Positions 1-6,008 of a stretch of 6,768 nucleotides of DNA are shown here, piece after piece (position 1 is the stretch's first letter; the number at the start of each line of letters is the position of its first letter). Both the position numbers and the translations under genes were made by a program. The stretch spans positions 1 through 6,768 of the forward strand of contig CADEHD010000116.1 of assembly GCA_902827055.1 (NCBI GenBank). Reading direction: 5' to 3'. Below the pieces are notes generated by a model, which saw nothing but the letters and a program-made list of their open reading frames with translations, was not told where the DNA came from and searched no databases. This stretch comes from an uncultured Chloroflexota bacterium. Lineage in GTDB: Bacteria > Chloroflexota > Dehalococcoidia > UBA2979.

Positions 1-95
1 GGGCGAGCCGCGTGCGCTGGCGGGGGGCGGCCGGTCCCGCCTCGGGAGGAGCGGCCTACGTGCGCAGCACCGGAGTCCGATGCCAGGTCGTTCAC
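1..95 (-). CDS. 5' fragment of an unidentified downstream operon gene (possibly ccmA or ccmB)
   Basis: An open frame begins with GTG at 95-93, overlapping the stop of the ccmD-like gene by GTGA, and stays open to the window edge (31 codons). The visible peptide begins MNDLASDSG and is then rich in Gly, Arg, Pro and Ala (for example GRPPPAHAAR); it has no membrane segment and no recognisable motif. Of the other two minus-strand frames, one hits a stop and the other has no start here. The same 4-base overlap seen elsewhere in this operon supports a real start. Because ccmA and ccmB are missing from the window, a CcmA with a low-complexity leader before its ATPase domain is a reasonable guess from context, but nothing in the 31 residues proves it. 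Confidence 0.4.
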   Translation of the reverse strand, partial: MNDLASDSGAAHVGRSSRGGTGRPPPAHAAR

Positions 96-316
96 ACGCC
101 CGACGGCGGAGCGCCCGCGACCGCTGAGGCCGGCGCCGTGCGCGCGGGCTGCGCCGTGGGCGCCGCGCCGGACTCCCTGAGTCGCGACTCGAGTCGTTCG
201 ACCTCGCGGCTCAGCATCCGCAGTCGCGACTGCAGCAGCACCAGGTAGGTGAGCAGTCCGGCCCAGAACACCGCGAATCCCGCGAACAGGTATTCGAGCT
301 GCGTCACGAGTTCCAT
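92..316 (-). CDS. ccmD: CcmD-like small membrane protein
   Basis: This 74-residue protein has one hydrophobic helix at about residues 8-29, followed by a charged, heptad-like segment (about 31-50, RMLSREVERLESRLRES) and an Ala/Pro/Thr-rich tail. CcmD proteins are short single-helix proteins that hold holo-CcmE together with CcmC and the CcmAB transporter; the helix-plus-charged-coil layout and the position directly after ccmC fit this. The start at ATG 316 is chosen because an exceptionally good ribosome binding site (AAGGAGGG, 332-325) precedes it by 8 bases; an upstream in-frame ATG at 409 would lie inside ccmC. Only 2 bases separate it from the ccmC stop. It is longer than a minimal CcmD because of the tail. 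CcmD is poorly conserved, so the name rests on size, topology and context. Confidence 0.75.
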   Translation of the reverse strand: MELVTQLEYLFAGFAVFWAGLLTYLVLLQSRLRMLSREVERLESRLRESGAAPTAQPARTAPASAVAGAPPSGV

Positions 317-318
317 TG

Positions 319-1047
319 CTACATCCCTCCTTCGCGGTCGACACGCGCCCGCAGCGCGTTCGCGCGCAGAGTCAGCAGCTCCGCCTCGGAGCGGAGCACG
401 ATGAGCCATGCGGCCAGCATGCCGACCGCAAGGATGCCCACGAGGAGCACCGCGACCATCTCAAGGGGCATGTTCGGACCCTCGGGGCCGCGGAAGACCA
501 TGGGCTGCGGGTGGAGCGTGCGCCACCAGCGGACCGAGAGGTTGATGATCGGGATGTCGGCGAACGCGAAGATCGCGAAGACCGCCCCGTAGCGGGCCGC
601 CTGCTCGTCGGCCGGTTCGGCCATGGAGCGGGCGAGCAGGTAGCCGCCGTAGAGGAGCAGCAGGATGAGGGTGCTCGTCAGGCGCGCATCCCAGTTCCAG
701 TAGACACCCCAGATCGGGCGGCCCCAGATCGCGCCGGTGGCCAGCGTGAAGATGGTGAAGAGGACCCCCACGCCCGCGGCGCCTCGGGCGATCGCGTCCC
801 AGCGGAGGTCGCGCTTCGCGAGCAACAGGATGGAGGCCACGAATACGATGAAGAACGCGCCGTAGGCCGCGAGGGCCGACGGGAGGTGGATGTAGAACAG
901 CCGCTGGACCTCGCCCTCCACCGCCTCGCGCGGAGCGACTACGAGGGAGGCCGCAATCAGGGTAAAGACCCCGATGCCTGCCACGGCCGGGAGCACCACC
1001 CAGCGCGTGCCGTACACGCTGCGAATCATCGAGGTGAGAGCGGCCAT
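319..1047 (-). CDS. ccmC: Heme delivery protein CcmC
   Basis: CcmC is an inner-membrane protein of the heme-handling family that passes heme to the periplasmic chaperone CcmE. The 242-residue product has six likely membrane helices. The tryptophan-rich WWD motif lies at about residues 108-122 (WGRPIWGVYWNWDAR), continuing into LTSTLI, which is typical of CcmC rather than CcmF. The two flanking external histidines that bind heme in the family are present as H54 (FYIHLPSA) and H179 (WWRTLHPQP). The ATG at 1047 is preferred over an in-frame upstream start at 1101 because AAAGGAA (1060-1054) sits 6 bases before it and the alternative adds an Arg-rich, non-homologous stretch. It is separated by 66 bases from the preceding gene, the largest gap inside the operon, and is followed after 2 bases by the ccmD-like gene. 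All key residues look intact. Confidence 0.95.
   Translation of the reverse strand: MAALTSMIRSVYGTRWVVLPAVAGIGVFTLIAASLVVAPREAVEGEVQRLFYIHLPSALAAYGAFFIVFVASILLLAKRDLRWDAIARGAAGVGVLFTIFTLATGAIWGRPIWGVYWNWDARLTSTLILLLLYGGYLLARSMAEPADEQAARYGAVFAIFAFADIPIINLSVRWWRTLHPQPMVFRGPEGPNMPLEMVAVLLVGILAVGMLAAWLIVLRSEAELLTLRANALRARVDREGGM
325..332 (-). promoter_or_regulatory. Ribosome binding site of the ccmD-like gene
   Basis: Reads AAGGAGGG on the minus strand, 8 bases before the ATG at 316. It overlaps the last codons of ccmC and is the strongest Shine-Dalgarno match in the window; it fixes the start of the small gene. Confidence 0.8.
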
Positions 1048-1053
1048 CAGTCG

Positions 1054-1060
1054 TTCCTTT
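1054..1060 (-). promoter_or_regulatory. Ribosome binding site of ccmC
   Basis: Reads AAAGGAA on the minus strand, 6 bases before the ATG at 1047. It decides the ccmC start against the longer in-frame option at 1101. Confidence 0.7.
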
Positions 1061-1113
1061 CGCTGTCCGGCGCGGCGAGGTTGGTCGCGACGCCGCGGCA
1101 CTCCGGGGCGCCG

Positions 1114-2145
1114 CTACGCCGTCGCCACCCGCGCGCCGCGGCGCATCGCGACCACGCCCGCCGCCGCCGCGAATCCCGCTACGAGGGCGGCTCCGGACGC
1201 TGCGCCGAGCGGTTGGGTGAACGGGTGTGCCGGGATCGGCGCCGCAAGCCCTGTCACGCTTGCGGCGACCACGTCGCCCGCCTGGGCCGCGCGCGAGCGC
1301 TCGACCACCAGCAGTCGCTGCCCCTCGACCTCCACGGGCTCCGCCTCGAGGGCGTCCCGCAGCGGCGAGACCGACCGGGCGAAGTGCTCCGGGACCATGA
1401 CCTGCAGTTGCTTTGTCGGGAGAGCGGCCTCGTTGCGCAGCTCGTAGGCGGCGGCCGCGAGGTCGGCTTCGACCGTGTAGCGGGTGATGAGCATCGTCTG
1501 GCCCGGCCGCAGCGGGACGTGCGCGACGATCCCGTCCGGCGAGCTTGTCAGGTCTCCCGCTGTTGGCAGGCCGTTGAACCACGCCTGCCCCTCGGCCTGG
1601 AGGGTCCTCGGGAGCGCGGGCAGCCGCACCGTGACGCCGTCGGCGTCGCCGGTCCACGTGCGCGTCGAGGGGTTGAGCACGGCGTCCTCGCGCTGGAGAG
1701 TGAGCGTGCCGGCGGCGCGGTCCACGCCGACGATGGTGAGCGCGGAGATCTCGGCGGAGAGCTCCGGACGCTGCGTCGTCGCGCCGTAGACGGCGATGTC
1801 GACCTGCGCGGCGGGGCGCTGCACGCTCAGCTGGATGGGCGACTGGGGCAGGTAGCCGACGCCGTCGACAGTGGCGCGCACGACGTAGGTGATCGAGGGG
1901 TCGACGCGCTCGACCTCGAAGCGGAACCGTCCCGCAGTGGTGCGTGTCTCTTGCACCACCGTTGGCCCCTCGCGCAGCTCGACCAGCTCCACGAGCACAC
2001 CCGACGTGGCCACCTCGGATCCTGCGCCCGGCCGCACGATTCCGGAGATCGTGCCCGCCACCTGTGCACCACCCGGCGCCGGGAACGCGAGCAACGCCGC
2101 CACCGCCCCGAGGATGAACGTCCATACGACCGCCGGGCGCCTCAT
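1114..2145 (-). CDS. Secreted, membrane-tethered protein with carboxypeptidase-regulatory-like domain, in the ccm operon
   Basis: The 343-residue protein has an N-terminal signal sequence (Arg-Arg, hydrophobic residues about 5-21, then APGGAQ), an extracytoplasmic body, and a C-terminal hydrophobic helix (about 312-334) followed by Arg-rich residues, so it should be tethered with its body outside the cytoplasm. Residues about 31-118 have the pattern of a carboxypeptidase regulatory-like or CnaB-like beta-sandwich: GTISGIVRPG, then GVLVELVEL, then TTAGRFRFEVER and YVVRATVDG. Residues about 125-300 form a second beta-rich region that I do not recognise. There are no cysteines and only three histidines (H209, H254, H307), so a thiol-redox role is unlikely. 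Its ATG overlaps the stop of the CcmI-like gene (ATGA, 2145-2142), tying it to the operon. A role as scaffold or partner for the Ccm membrane complex is a guess from position only. Confidence 0.85.
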   Translation of the reverse strand: MRRPAVVWTFILGAVAALLAFPAPGGAQVAGTISGIVRPGAGSEVATSGVLVELVELREGPTVVQETRTTAGRFRFEVERVDPSITYVVRATVDGVGYLPQSPIQLSVQRPAAQVDIAVYGATTQRPELSAEISALTIVGVDRAAGTLTLQREDAVLNPSTRTWTGDADGVTVRLPALPRTLQAEGQAWFNGLPTAGDLTSSPDGIVAHVPLRPGQTMLITRYTVEADLAAAAYELRNEAALPTKQLQVMVPEHFARSVSPLRDALEAEPVEVEGQRLLVVERSRAAQAGDVVAASVTGLAAPIPAHPFTQPLGAASGAALVAGFAAAAGVVAMRRGARVATA

Positions 2146-2432
2146 GACAGCAGCTCCGCCCGTACGCGCTGGGCCGATCCGCCCTCGGCCTGCAGTGAGG
2201 CGGCGGCCTCGCGGAGTTCGGGAGCCAGGGACCGCCGCGCCTCGGCGCGCTCGGCGGGCGTGATGCGGCCCGTGTCGAGGTCAGCGTCGAGGTCGTGGAG
2301 TTCGCGGAGGAGTCGCGTGTAGCGCTCGGTCGCCGTGGACGCCTCGGCGCCGCGCGGGTGAGCCGGGGGCTGGCTCGCGGCGATCAGCGCGGCCGCGAAC
2401 AGGGCGAGCGAGGCGAGCACGAGCCATTCCAT
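2142..2432 (-). CDS. Short CcmI-like membrane protein without TPR domain
   Basis: The 96-residue product has an N-terminal membrane helix (about residues 3-19) and a charged helical segment RYTRLLRELHDLDADLDTGR followed by ITPAERAEARRSLAPELREA (about 38-77). That segment resembles the region just after the first helix in CcmI and similar proteins, where a cytoplasmic helix pair ends in a short D/E-x-G-K/R-I/L-s-x-x-E/D motif. Full CcmI proteins continue with a second helix and a large periplasmic TPR domain that recruits apocytochrome; here that part is absent. The ATG at 2432 has AGAGGGG (2446-2440) 7 bases upstream and lies 4 bases after the ccmH stop. Position next to ccmH supports a CcmI-related identity; the motif is short, so a generic SHOCT-like small protein is the alternative. 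Confidence 0.75.
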   Translation of the reverse strand: MEWLVLASLALFAAALIAASQPPAHPRGAEASTATERYTRLLRELHDLDADLDTGRITPAERAEARRSLAPELREAAASLQAEGGSAQRVRAELLS

Positions 2433-2436
2433 GCGC

Positions 2437-2937
2437 CTACCCCTCTCTCGCGTTCGAGGGATCCGCGAGCTGGCTCAGCCAGCGCTCCTCGGCGTCACCG
2501 AGCGCGGGCGCCTCGGCGGCCGGGCGGCGCTGTCGTCGGAGCCATGCCAGGCCCGAGATGCTGACGGCCAGCACAGAGAGGAGCGTCCAGCCCCACAGCC
2601 AGAGCGGGAAGCCGGAGGTCGGCAGGGCTGCCAGGATCCGATCGCCGTAGCGCCCGGCAAAGAACCGGAGGATGTCCTGCTCCGACTCGCCGCGGTCGAG
2701 GCGGGCGCGGATGTCGCGGCGCATGTCCTGGCAGATCTCGATCTCGCAGGTGTCGAGCCGCTTGTTCGTGCACTGCGGGCAGAGCAACTGCTGCTCGACC
2801 GCGATGGCGCGCGCCTCGGCGGGCGGCACCTGGCTCGCCGGCTGCCCCGGCCGCAGGAGCGAGGTCGCGCCGAGTGGTCCCGCGAGCACCAGCGTCACCA
2901 GCACGGCCGCGGTCGCGATCGCGATACGCATCATCAT
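2437..2937 (-). CDS. ccmH: CcmH/CcmL-type cytochrome c maturation protein with four cysteines
   Basis: CcmH proteins reduce or hold the apocytochrome CxxCH thiols outside the membrane during heme attachment by CcmF. The 166-residue product has a signal sequence (about 4-24), a compact helical domain with the family motif QLLCPQC (C53, C56) in place of the usual LRCxxC, then the characteristic QDMRRDIRARLDRGES, FFAGRYGDRIL and a C-terminal membrane helix (about 112-132) ending in basic residues. Two further cysteines, C64 and C69, follow the CxxC closely. Three ATG codons stand in tandem at the start; the first (2937) is chosen because it overlaps the ccmF stop as ATGA. A frame extending upstream to 3111 would lie inside ccmF and is not used. 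The length is close to that of the N-terminal domain form of CcmH (CcmL), without a fused TPR domain. Confidence 0.93.
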   Translation of the reverse strand: MMMRIAIATAAVLVTLVLAGPLGATSLLRPGQPASQVPPAEARAIAVEQQLLCPQCTNKRLDTCEIEICQDMRRDIRARLDRGESEQDILRFFAGRYGDRILAALPTSGFPLWLWGWTLLSVLAVSISGLAWLRRQRRPAAEAPALGDAEERWLSQLADPSNAREG

Positions 2938-4940
2938 GTGCCCGCTCCGGAGACTGCCGCTGCGACCGCCTCGCGCGTCCGTGGCGACGTCGCACGGGTC
3001 GGCAGGAACGCGATGACGCCACCCGCGGCGTAGAATGCCGCGCCGATCCACAGCCACGCGACCAGCGGGTTCACCATCACCTGCAGCTGCGCCCGCTGTG
3101 TGTCGTCCCACCCTTCGACGAAGGCGTACACGTCCTCGCGGAGCGACGTGTGCAGCCCAACCACCGCCGATGGCTGTCCCGGGTAGCGACTGAAGAAGCG
3201 CCGCCCGGGCTCGATCGTTGCCACCTCGCGGCCGTCGCGGAAGACGCGCAGCGCCGCCACCACCTCACTCTCGATGCCGTTCGCCAGGCCGCGGCGCTCC
3301 AGCAGGCCACCGTACGTCACCGTGTACGCACCGACCTCGAACACATCGCCGGGTGCGACCGAGACGCGGACGCGCTGCTGGTAGACGTGCGAGGAGACCA
3401 CCGCGATCGCCATCACCGCGAACGCGATGTGGACCATGTACCCGCCGTAGCGGCGCGGATCGCGGTCGAAGAGCCCGAGCACGGCCGTCGCGACCGGCGC
3501 GCCACCTCGTTGCGCGGCGCGGGCACCGAGGAAGAACTCGCGCGCCGTCACCAGCAGCACCAGCGCAGCACTCGCGATCCCCGCGAGCGCGAACGGGTCG
3601 CGCATCCCCAGGGCGAAGAGTGCACCGACCAGCACGAGCGTGACCAGCATCGGGTCGCGCGACCTCGCGAGGACCGTCTGGCCGGCGGCGCGACGCCAGG
3701 GAAGCAACGTGCCGAGCGCCGTCAGGATCAGGAGGGCGATCAGCAGCGGGCCGACGACGCGGTTGTAGAACGCCGGTCCCACCGTGATGCGGCTGTCGTC
3801 GATGAGCTCGGAGAAGACCGGGAACAGCGTGCCGCCGAGGACGATGAGCGCGATGGCAAGCAGGACGTAGTTGTTGACGACCATCACGGCATCGCGCGAC
3901 ACCAGCGAGACGAAGTCGCTGTCTGCTCGGAGCTGCGGCGCGCGCCAGATCAGCAGCGCGATCGAGCCTACGAGGGTGAGCGCGAGCAGGACGAGGAAGT
4001 ACGGGCCCACGCTCGATTGCGCGAACGAGTGCACCGACGTGACCAGACCGGACCGCACGTTGAACGTGCCGAAGACCGCGAGGGCGAACGCCGTGAAGAC
4101 CAGGCCGAGGTTCCACAGCTTCAGCATCCCGCGGCGCTCCTGCACCATGGTGGAGTGGAGCAGGGCCGTCAGCGGCAGCAGCGGGAGGAGCGAGGAGTTC
4201 TCGACAGGGTCCCAGCCCCAGTAGCCGCCCCAGCCGAGGACCGTGTACGCCCACCACCCACCGAGCACGTTGCCGACCGACAGGACGAGCCACCCGAAGA
4301 CAGCCCACGGACGCACCAGGCGGATCCATGCGCCATCGACGCGGCCGGCCGCCAGGGCCGCGGCTCCGAGGACGAACGGCGCCGCCGTGCTCGCCAGGCC
4401 TCCGAGCAGCATCGGCGGGTGCACCAGCATCCCGCGGTCGACCAGCAGCGGGTTGAGGCCCTGGCCGTCGACGAGCAGCGTCTCGCTCAGGCGGAACGGC
4501 GAAGCCATGAACGCGAGGGGCACGAGGAACGCGGTGACCACGAGCCCCGAGATCCCCACAAGCTGACCAGCTGCCCAGGCCATCCTCGGACCGACCATCA
4601 CCACCAGGGCCGCCAGCAGCACCGACATCACGGTCGCCCAGTAGAGGAGCGAACCGGCCTGGCTGCTGTAGAAGGCGGCCACCTTCATCGGCGTTTCGAG
4701 GTCCACCGACGAGACGTTCGCGACATAGGCAATGCTGAAGTCGTCGCGCAGGAGCGCCGTCAGCAGCGACGCAGCAGCCAGCACCACGAACCCTGAGGAC
4801 AGGGTGAACGCCCGCACCGAGGCGCTCAGGAGGCGCTGATTGCCGGTCCTGGCGACGAACAGCCCGCCGACGGCGGCAAAGCCCGCGGTGCCGAGCGCCG
4901 TCAGCACGGCCGCCGCACCCACCGTTGCCGTCGTGTTCAC
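2934..4940 (-). CDS. ccmF: Cytochrome c heme lyase core subunit CcmF
   Basis: CcmF takes heme from holo-CcmE and, with CcmH, attaches it to apocytochrome c on the outer face of the membrane. The 668-residue protein, close to the usual 630-660, has multiple membrane helices throughout. The WWD motif lies at about residues 229-247 (GGWWAYTVLGWGGYWGWD, then PVEN). Four histidines match those expected to ligate heme: H174 (LVHPPML) and H304 (TSVHSFA) beside the external WWD heme, and H262 (LLHSTM) and H504 (YMVHIAF) within the membrane. A large external domain (about 518-620) precedes the last helix (about 622-646), as in the family. Translation starts at GTG 4940, with GAGGAG (4953-4948) 7 bases ahead and 25 bases after the ccmE stop. 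Nothing appears broken. Confidence 0.97.
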   Translation of the reverse strand: MNTTATVGAAAVLTALGTAGFAAVGGLFVARTGNQRLLSASVRAFTLSSGFVVLAAASLLTALLRDDFSIAYVANVSSVDLETPMKVAAFYSSQAGSLLYWATVMSVLLAALVVMVGPRMAWAAGQLVGISGLVVTAFLVPLAFMASPFRLSETLLVDGQGLNPLLVDRGMLVHPPMLLGGLASTAAPFVLGAAALAAGRVDGAWIRLVRPWAVFGWLVLSVGNVLGGWWAYTVLGWGGYWGWDPVENSSLLPLLPLTALLHSTMVQERRGMLKLWNLGLVFTAFALAVFGTFNVRSGLVTSVHSFAQSSVGPYFLVLLALTLVGSIALLIWRAPQLRADSDFVSLVSRDAVMVVNNYVLLAIALIVLGGTLFPVFSELIDDSRITVGPAFYNRVVGPLLIALLILTALGTLLPWRRAAGQTVLARSRDPMLVTLVLVGALFALGMRDPFALAGIASAALVLLVTAREFFLGARAAQRGGAPVATAVLGLFDRDPRRYGGYMVHIAFAVMAIAVVSSHVYQQRVRVSVAPGDVFEVGAYTVTYGGLLERRGLANGIESEVVAALRVFRDGREVATIEPGRRFFSRYPGQPSAVVGLHTSLREDVYAFVEGWDDTQRAQLQVMVNPLVAWLWIGAAFYAAGGVIAFLPTRATSPRTREAVAAAVSGAGT

Positions 4941-4947
4941 GTCGACG

Positions 4948-4953
4948 CTCCTC
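4948..4953 (-). promoter_or_regulatory. Ribosome binding site of ccmF
   Basis: Reads GAGGAG on the minus strand, 7 bases before the GTG start at 4940. It supports a GTG start for ccmF, which lacks an overlap with the preceding gene. Confidence 0.7.
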
Positions 4954-4965
4954 GCGAGGTCACCG

Positions 4966-5397
4966 CTAGGGCCTGATGCCGGCCGCGGCGGGCGTCTCGC
5001 GGAGGAACTCGTCCTCGTGCTTGATGATCACGGAGGACGCCCGGAGCGTTCCCGCTCCCTCCGCCTCGCCCTCGACGATCACGAACGCCTTCGGGCCGAA
5101 CAGGCTGGGGGTGGGACCGGCCGGGTACGAGATGTTCATGCGCTCGCCGCGGTCGCCCTCGATGGCGAACTGGACCGGGCGGCCGCCGTCCTCGACGACC
5201 GTGCCCTCGATGACCCGCCCGCCAACGCGCCACCGGTTCCCCGAGGTGTCGAGTTGCTGCGAGAACTCCTCGGGCGTCACGTAGTACGACATCGTGTCGC
5301 CCGCCGCGGAGAGCACGACAACCGTGCCTCCCAGCGAGATCGCGAGGAGCAGGGCGGTGAGCCGACTGCGCCGGGATGAAAGGAACCCACCACTCAC
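4966..5397 (-). CDS. ccmE: Heme chaperone CcmE
   Basis: CcmE binds heme covalently outside the membrane and carries it from CcmC to CcmF. The 143-residue protein has an N-terminal membrane anchor (about 12-32), then the OB-fold beta barrel: SYYVTPEEF (37-45), RWRVGGRVIEGTV (55-67), PVQFAIEG and the turn PSLFGPKAFVIVEGE (97-111). The strand ending in SVIIKHEDEF (122-131) carries the heme-binding histidine, H127. In characterised CcmE proteins the sequence is H-x-x-x-Y, where the tyrosine is an axial ligand of the bound heme; here the fourth position is F131, encoded by TTC. The start is GTG at 5397, overlapping the ccmG stop as GTGA. The C-terminal tail after the histidine is short (about 16 residues). 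Identity is secure from fold pattern, histidine and neighbours. Confidence 0.95.
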   Translation of the reverse strand: MSGGFLSSRRSRLTALLLAISLGGTVVVLSAAGDTMSYYVTPEEFSQQLDTSGNRWRVGGRVIEGTVVEDGGRPVQFAIEGDRGERMNISYPAGPTPSLFGPKAFVIVEGEAEGAGTLRASSVIIKHEDEFLRETPAAAGIRP

Positions 5398-6008
5398 GGT
5401 ACGCGCTCCGTTCGGGCGCCACCGCCGTCGATCCTGTCGAGGCGGTCGCGCAACACGTCCTCGCTCAGCTCCCCGAGGTACTTCTCCTGCACCTCGAGAC
5501 CGGGCCGGATGAAGAACGACTCCGGCATGCCGTACACGCCGTACTGCAGGTACACCGACCCCTCGACGTCCCGCACGATGGGGAACGTGAGGTTGTGCTC
5601 ACGGAGGAAGACCCGCGCGTCGCGGTCCTGGTCGAGGATGTTGACCCCGACGAAGGCAAACCCGCGCGACTCGTACTCCGGCCACAGGCGCTGAATCGTC
5701 GGCGCCTCAGTGCGGCAAGGCGTGCACCAGGAGGCCCAGAAGTAGAGAAACACCGGCCGGTCGGCGTACTCGCCGAGGCGGACCGTGCCGTCATCGAAGC
5801 GCGGCAGCTCGAAGGTTGGAGCGCCGTCGAACCCCGCGCTGACCGAGCCGATCGGCGGCTGGCCCACGCCTCGCGACATCGCCAGACCGAGGACGCCAGC
5901 GAGGCCCACGGTCGCGGTGCCGACGCCCGCGAGGATGAACTGCGCCCGAGTGAGGGTTCGCACGCTGCCCGCCGCCCCTCGCGTGATCCGTTGCTGACGA
6001 GTCGACAC
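5394..6008 (-). CDS. ccmG: CcmG/DsbE-type membrane-anchored thiol reductase
   Basis: This 204-residue protein is a thioredoxin-fold thiol reductant that keeps apocytochrome heme-binding cysteines, or CcmH, reduced. It has an N-terminal membrane anchor (about 23-44) preceded by basic residues, a strand PTFELPRFDDGTVRLGEY (64-81), the active site FWASWCTPCR (C95 and C98), and the conserved YGVYGMPESFFI (156-167) with the cis-proline P162. The YGVYGxPE signature is typical of CcmG/DsbE rather than of a general thioredoxin; TlpA or ResA are the nearest alternatives. It is the first gene of the operon. The start is uncertain: GTG 6008 has no good ribosome binding site, while an in-frame GTG at 5963 has GAGGGG (5980-5975) upstream at a rather long 11-base spacing and would still keep the anchor. 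Confidence 0.92.
   Translation of the reverse strand: MSTRQQRITRGAAGSVRTLTRAQFILAGVGTATVGLAGVLGLAMSRGVGQPPIGSVSAGFDGAPTFELPRFDDGTVRLGEYADRPVFLYFWASWCTPCRTEAPTIQRLWPEYESRGFAFVGVNILDQDRDARVFLREHNLTFPIVRDVEGSVYLQYGVYGMPESFFIRPGLEVQEKYLGELSEDVLRDRLDRIDGGGARTERVP

Noticed and set aside
1048..1101. An extended N-terminus of CcmC starting at 1101
   Set aside because: It adds 18 mostly basic residues with no family match, and a good ribosome binding site supports the ATG at 1047.
461..2125. A 554-codon minus-strand frame overlapping two genes
   Set aside because: It is an out-of-frame shadow of ccmC and the beta-sandwich gene, Arg/Gly/Ala-rich, and crosses the boundary between them.
316..2322. A 668-codon open frame on the plus strand
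   Set aside because: It is antisense to ccmD, ccmC, the beta-sandwich protein and part of the CcmI-like gene. Its translation is Arg/Asp/Glu/His-rich without domains or helices, as expected from the reverse of GC-rich coding DNA.
2437..3111. A longer ccmH beginning at 3111
   Set aside because: The extra N-terminal part lies within the ccmF coding sequence and hides the clear signal sequence that follows the ATG at 2937.
2874..4796. A 640-codon open frame on the plus strand
   Set aside because: It is antisense to ccmF, which is unmistakable. Its product is very rich in Arg, Glu, Asp, Gln and His, a composition typical of the reverse strand of a hydrophobic high-GC gene.
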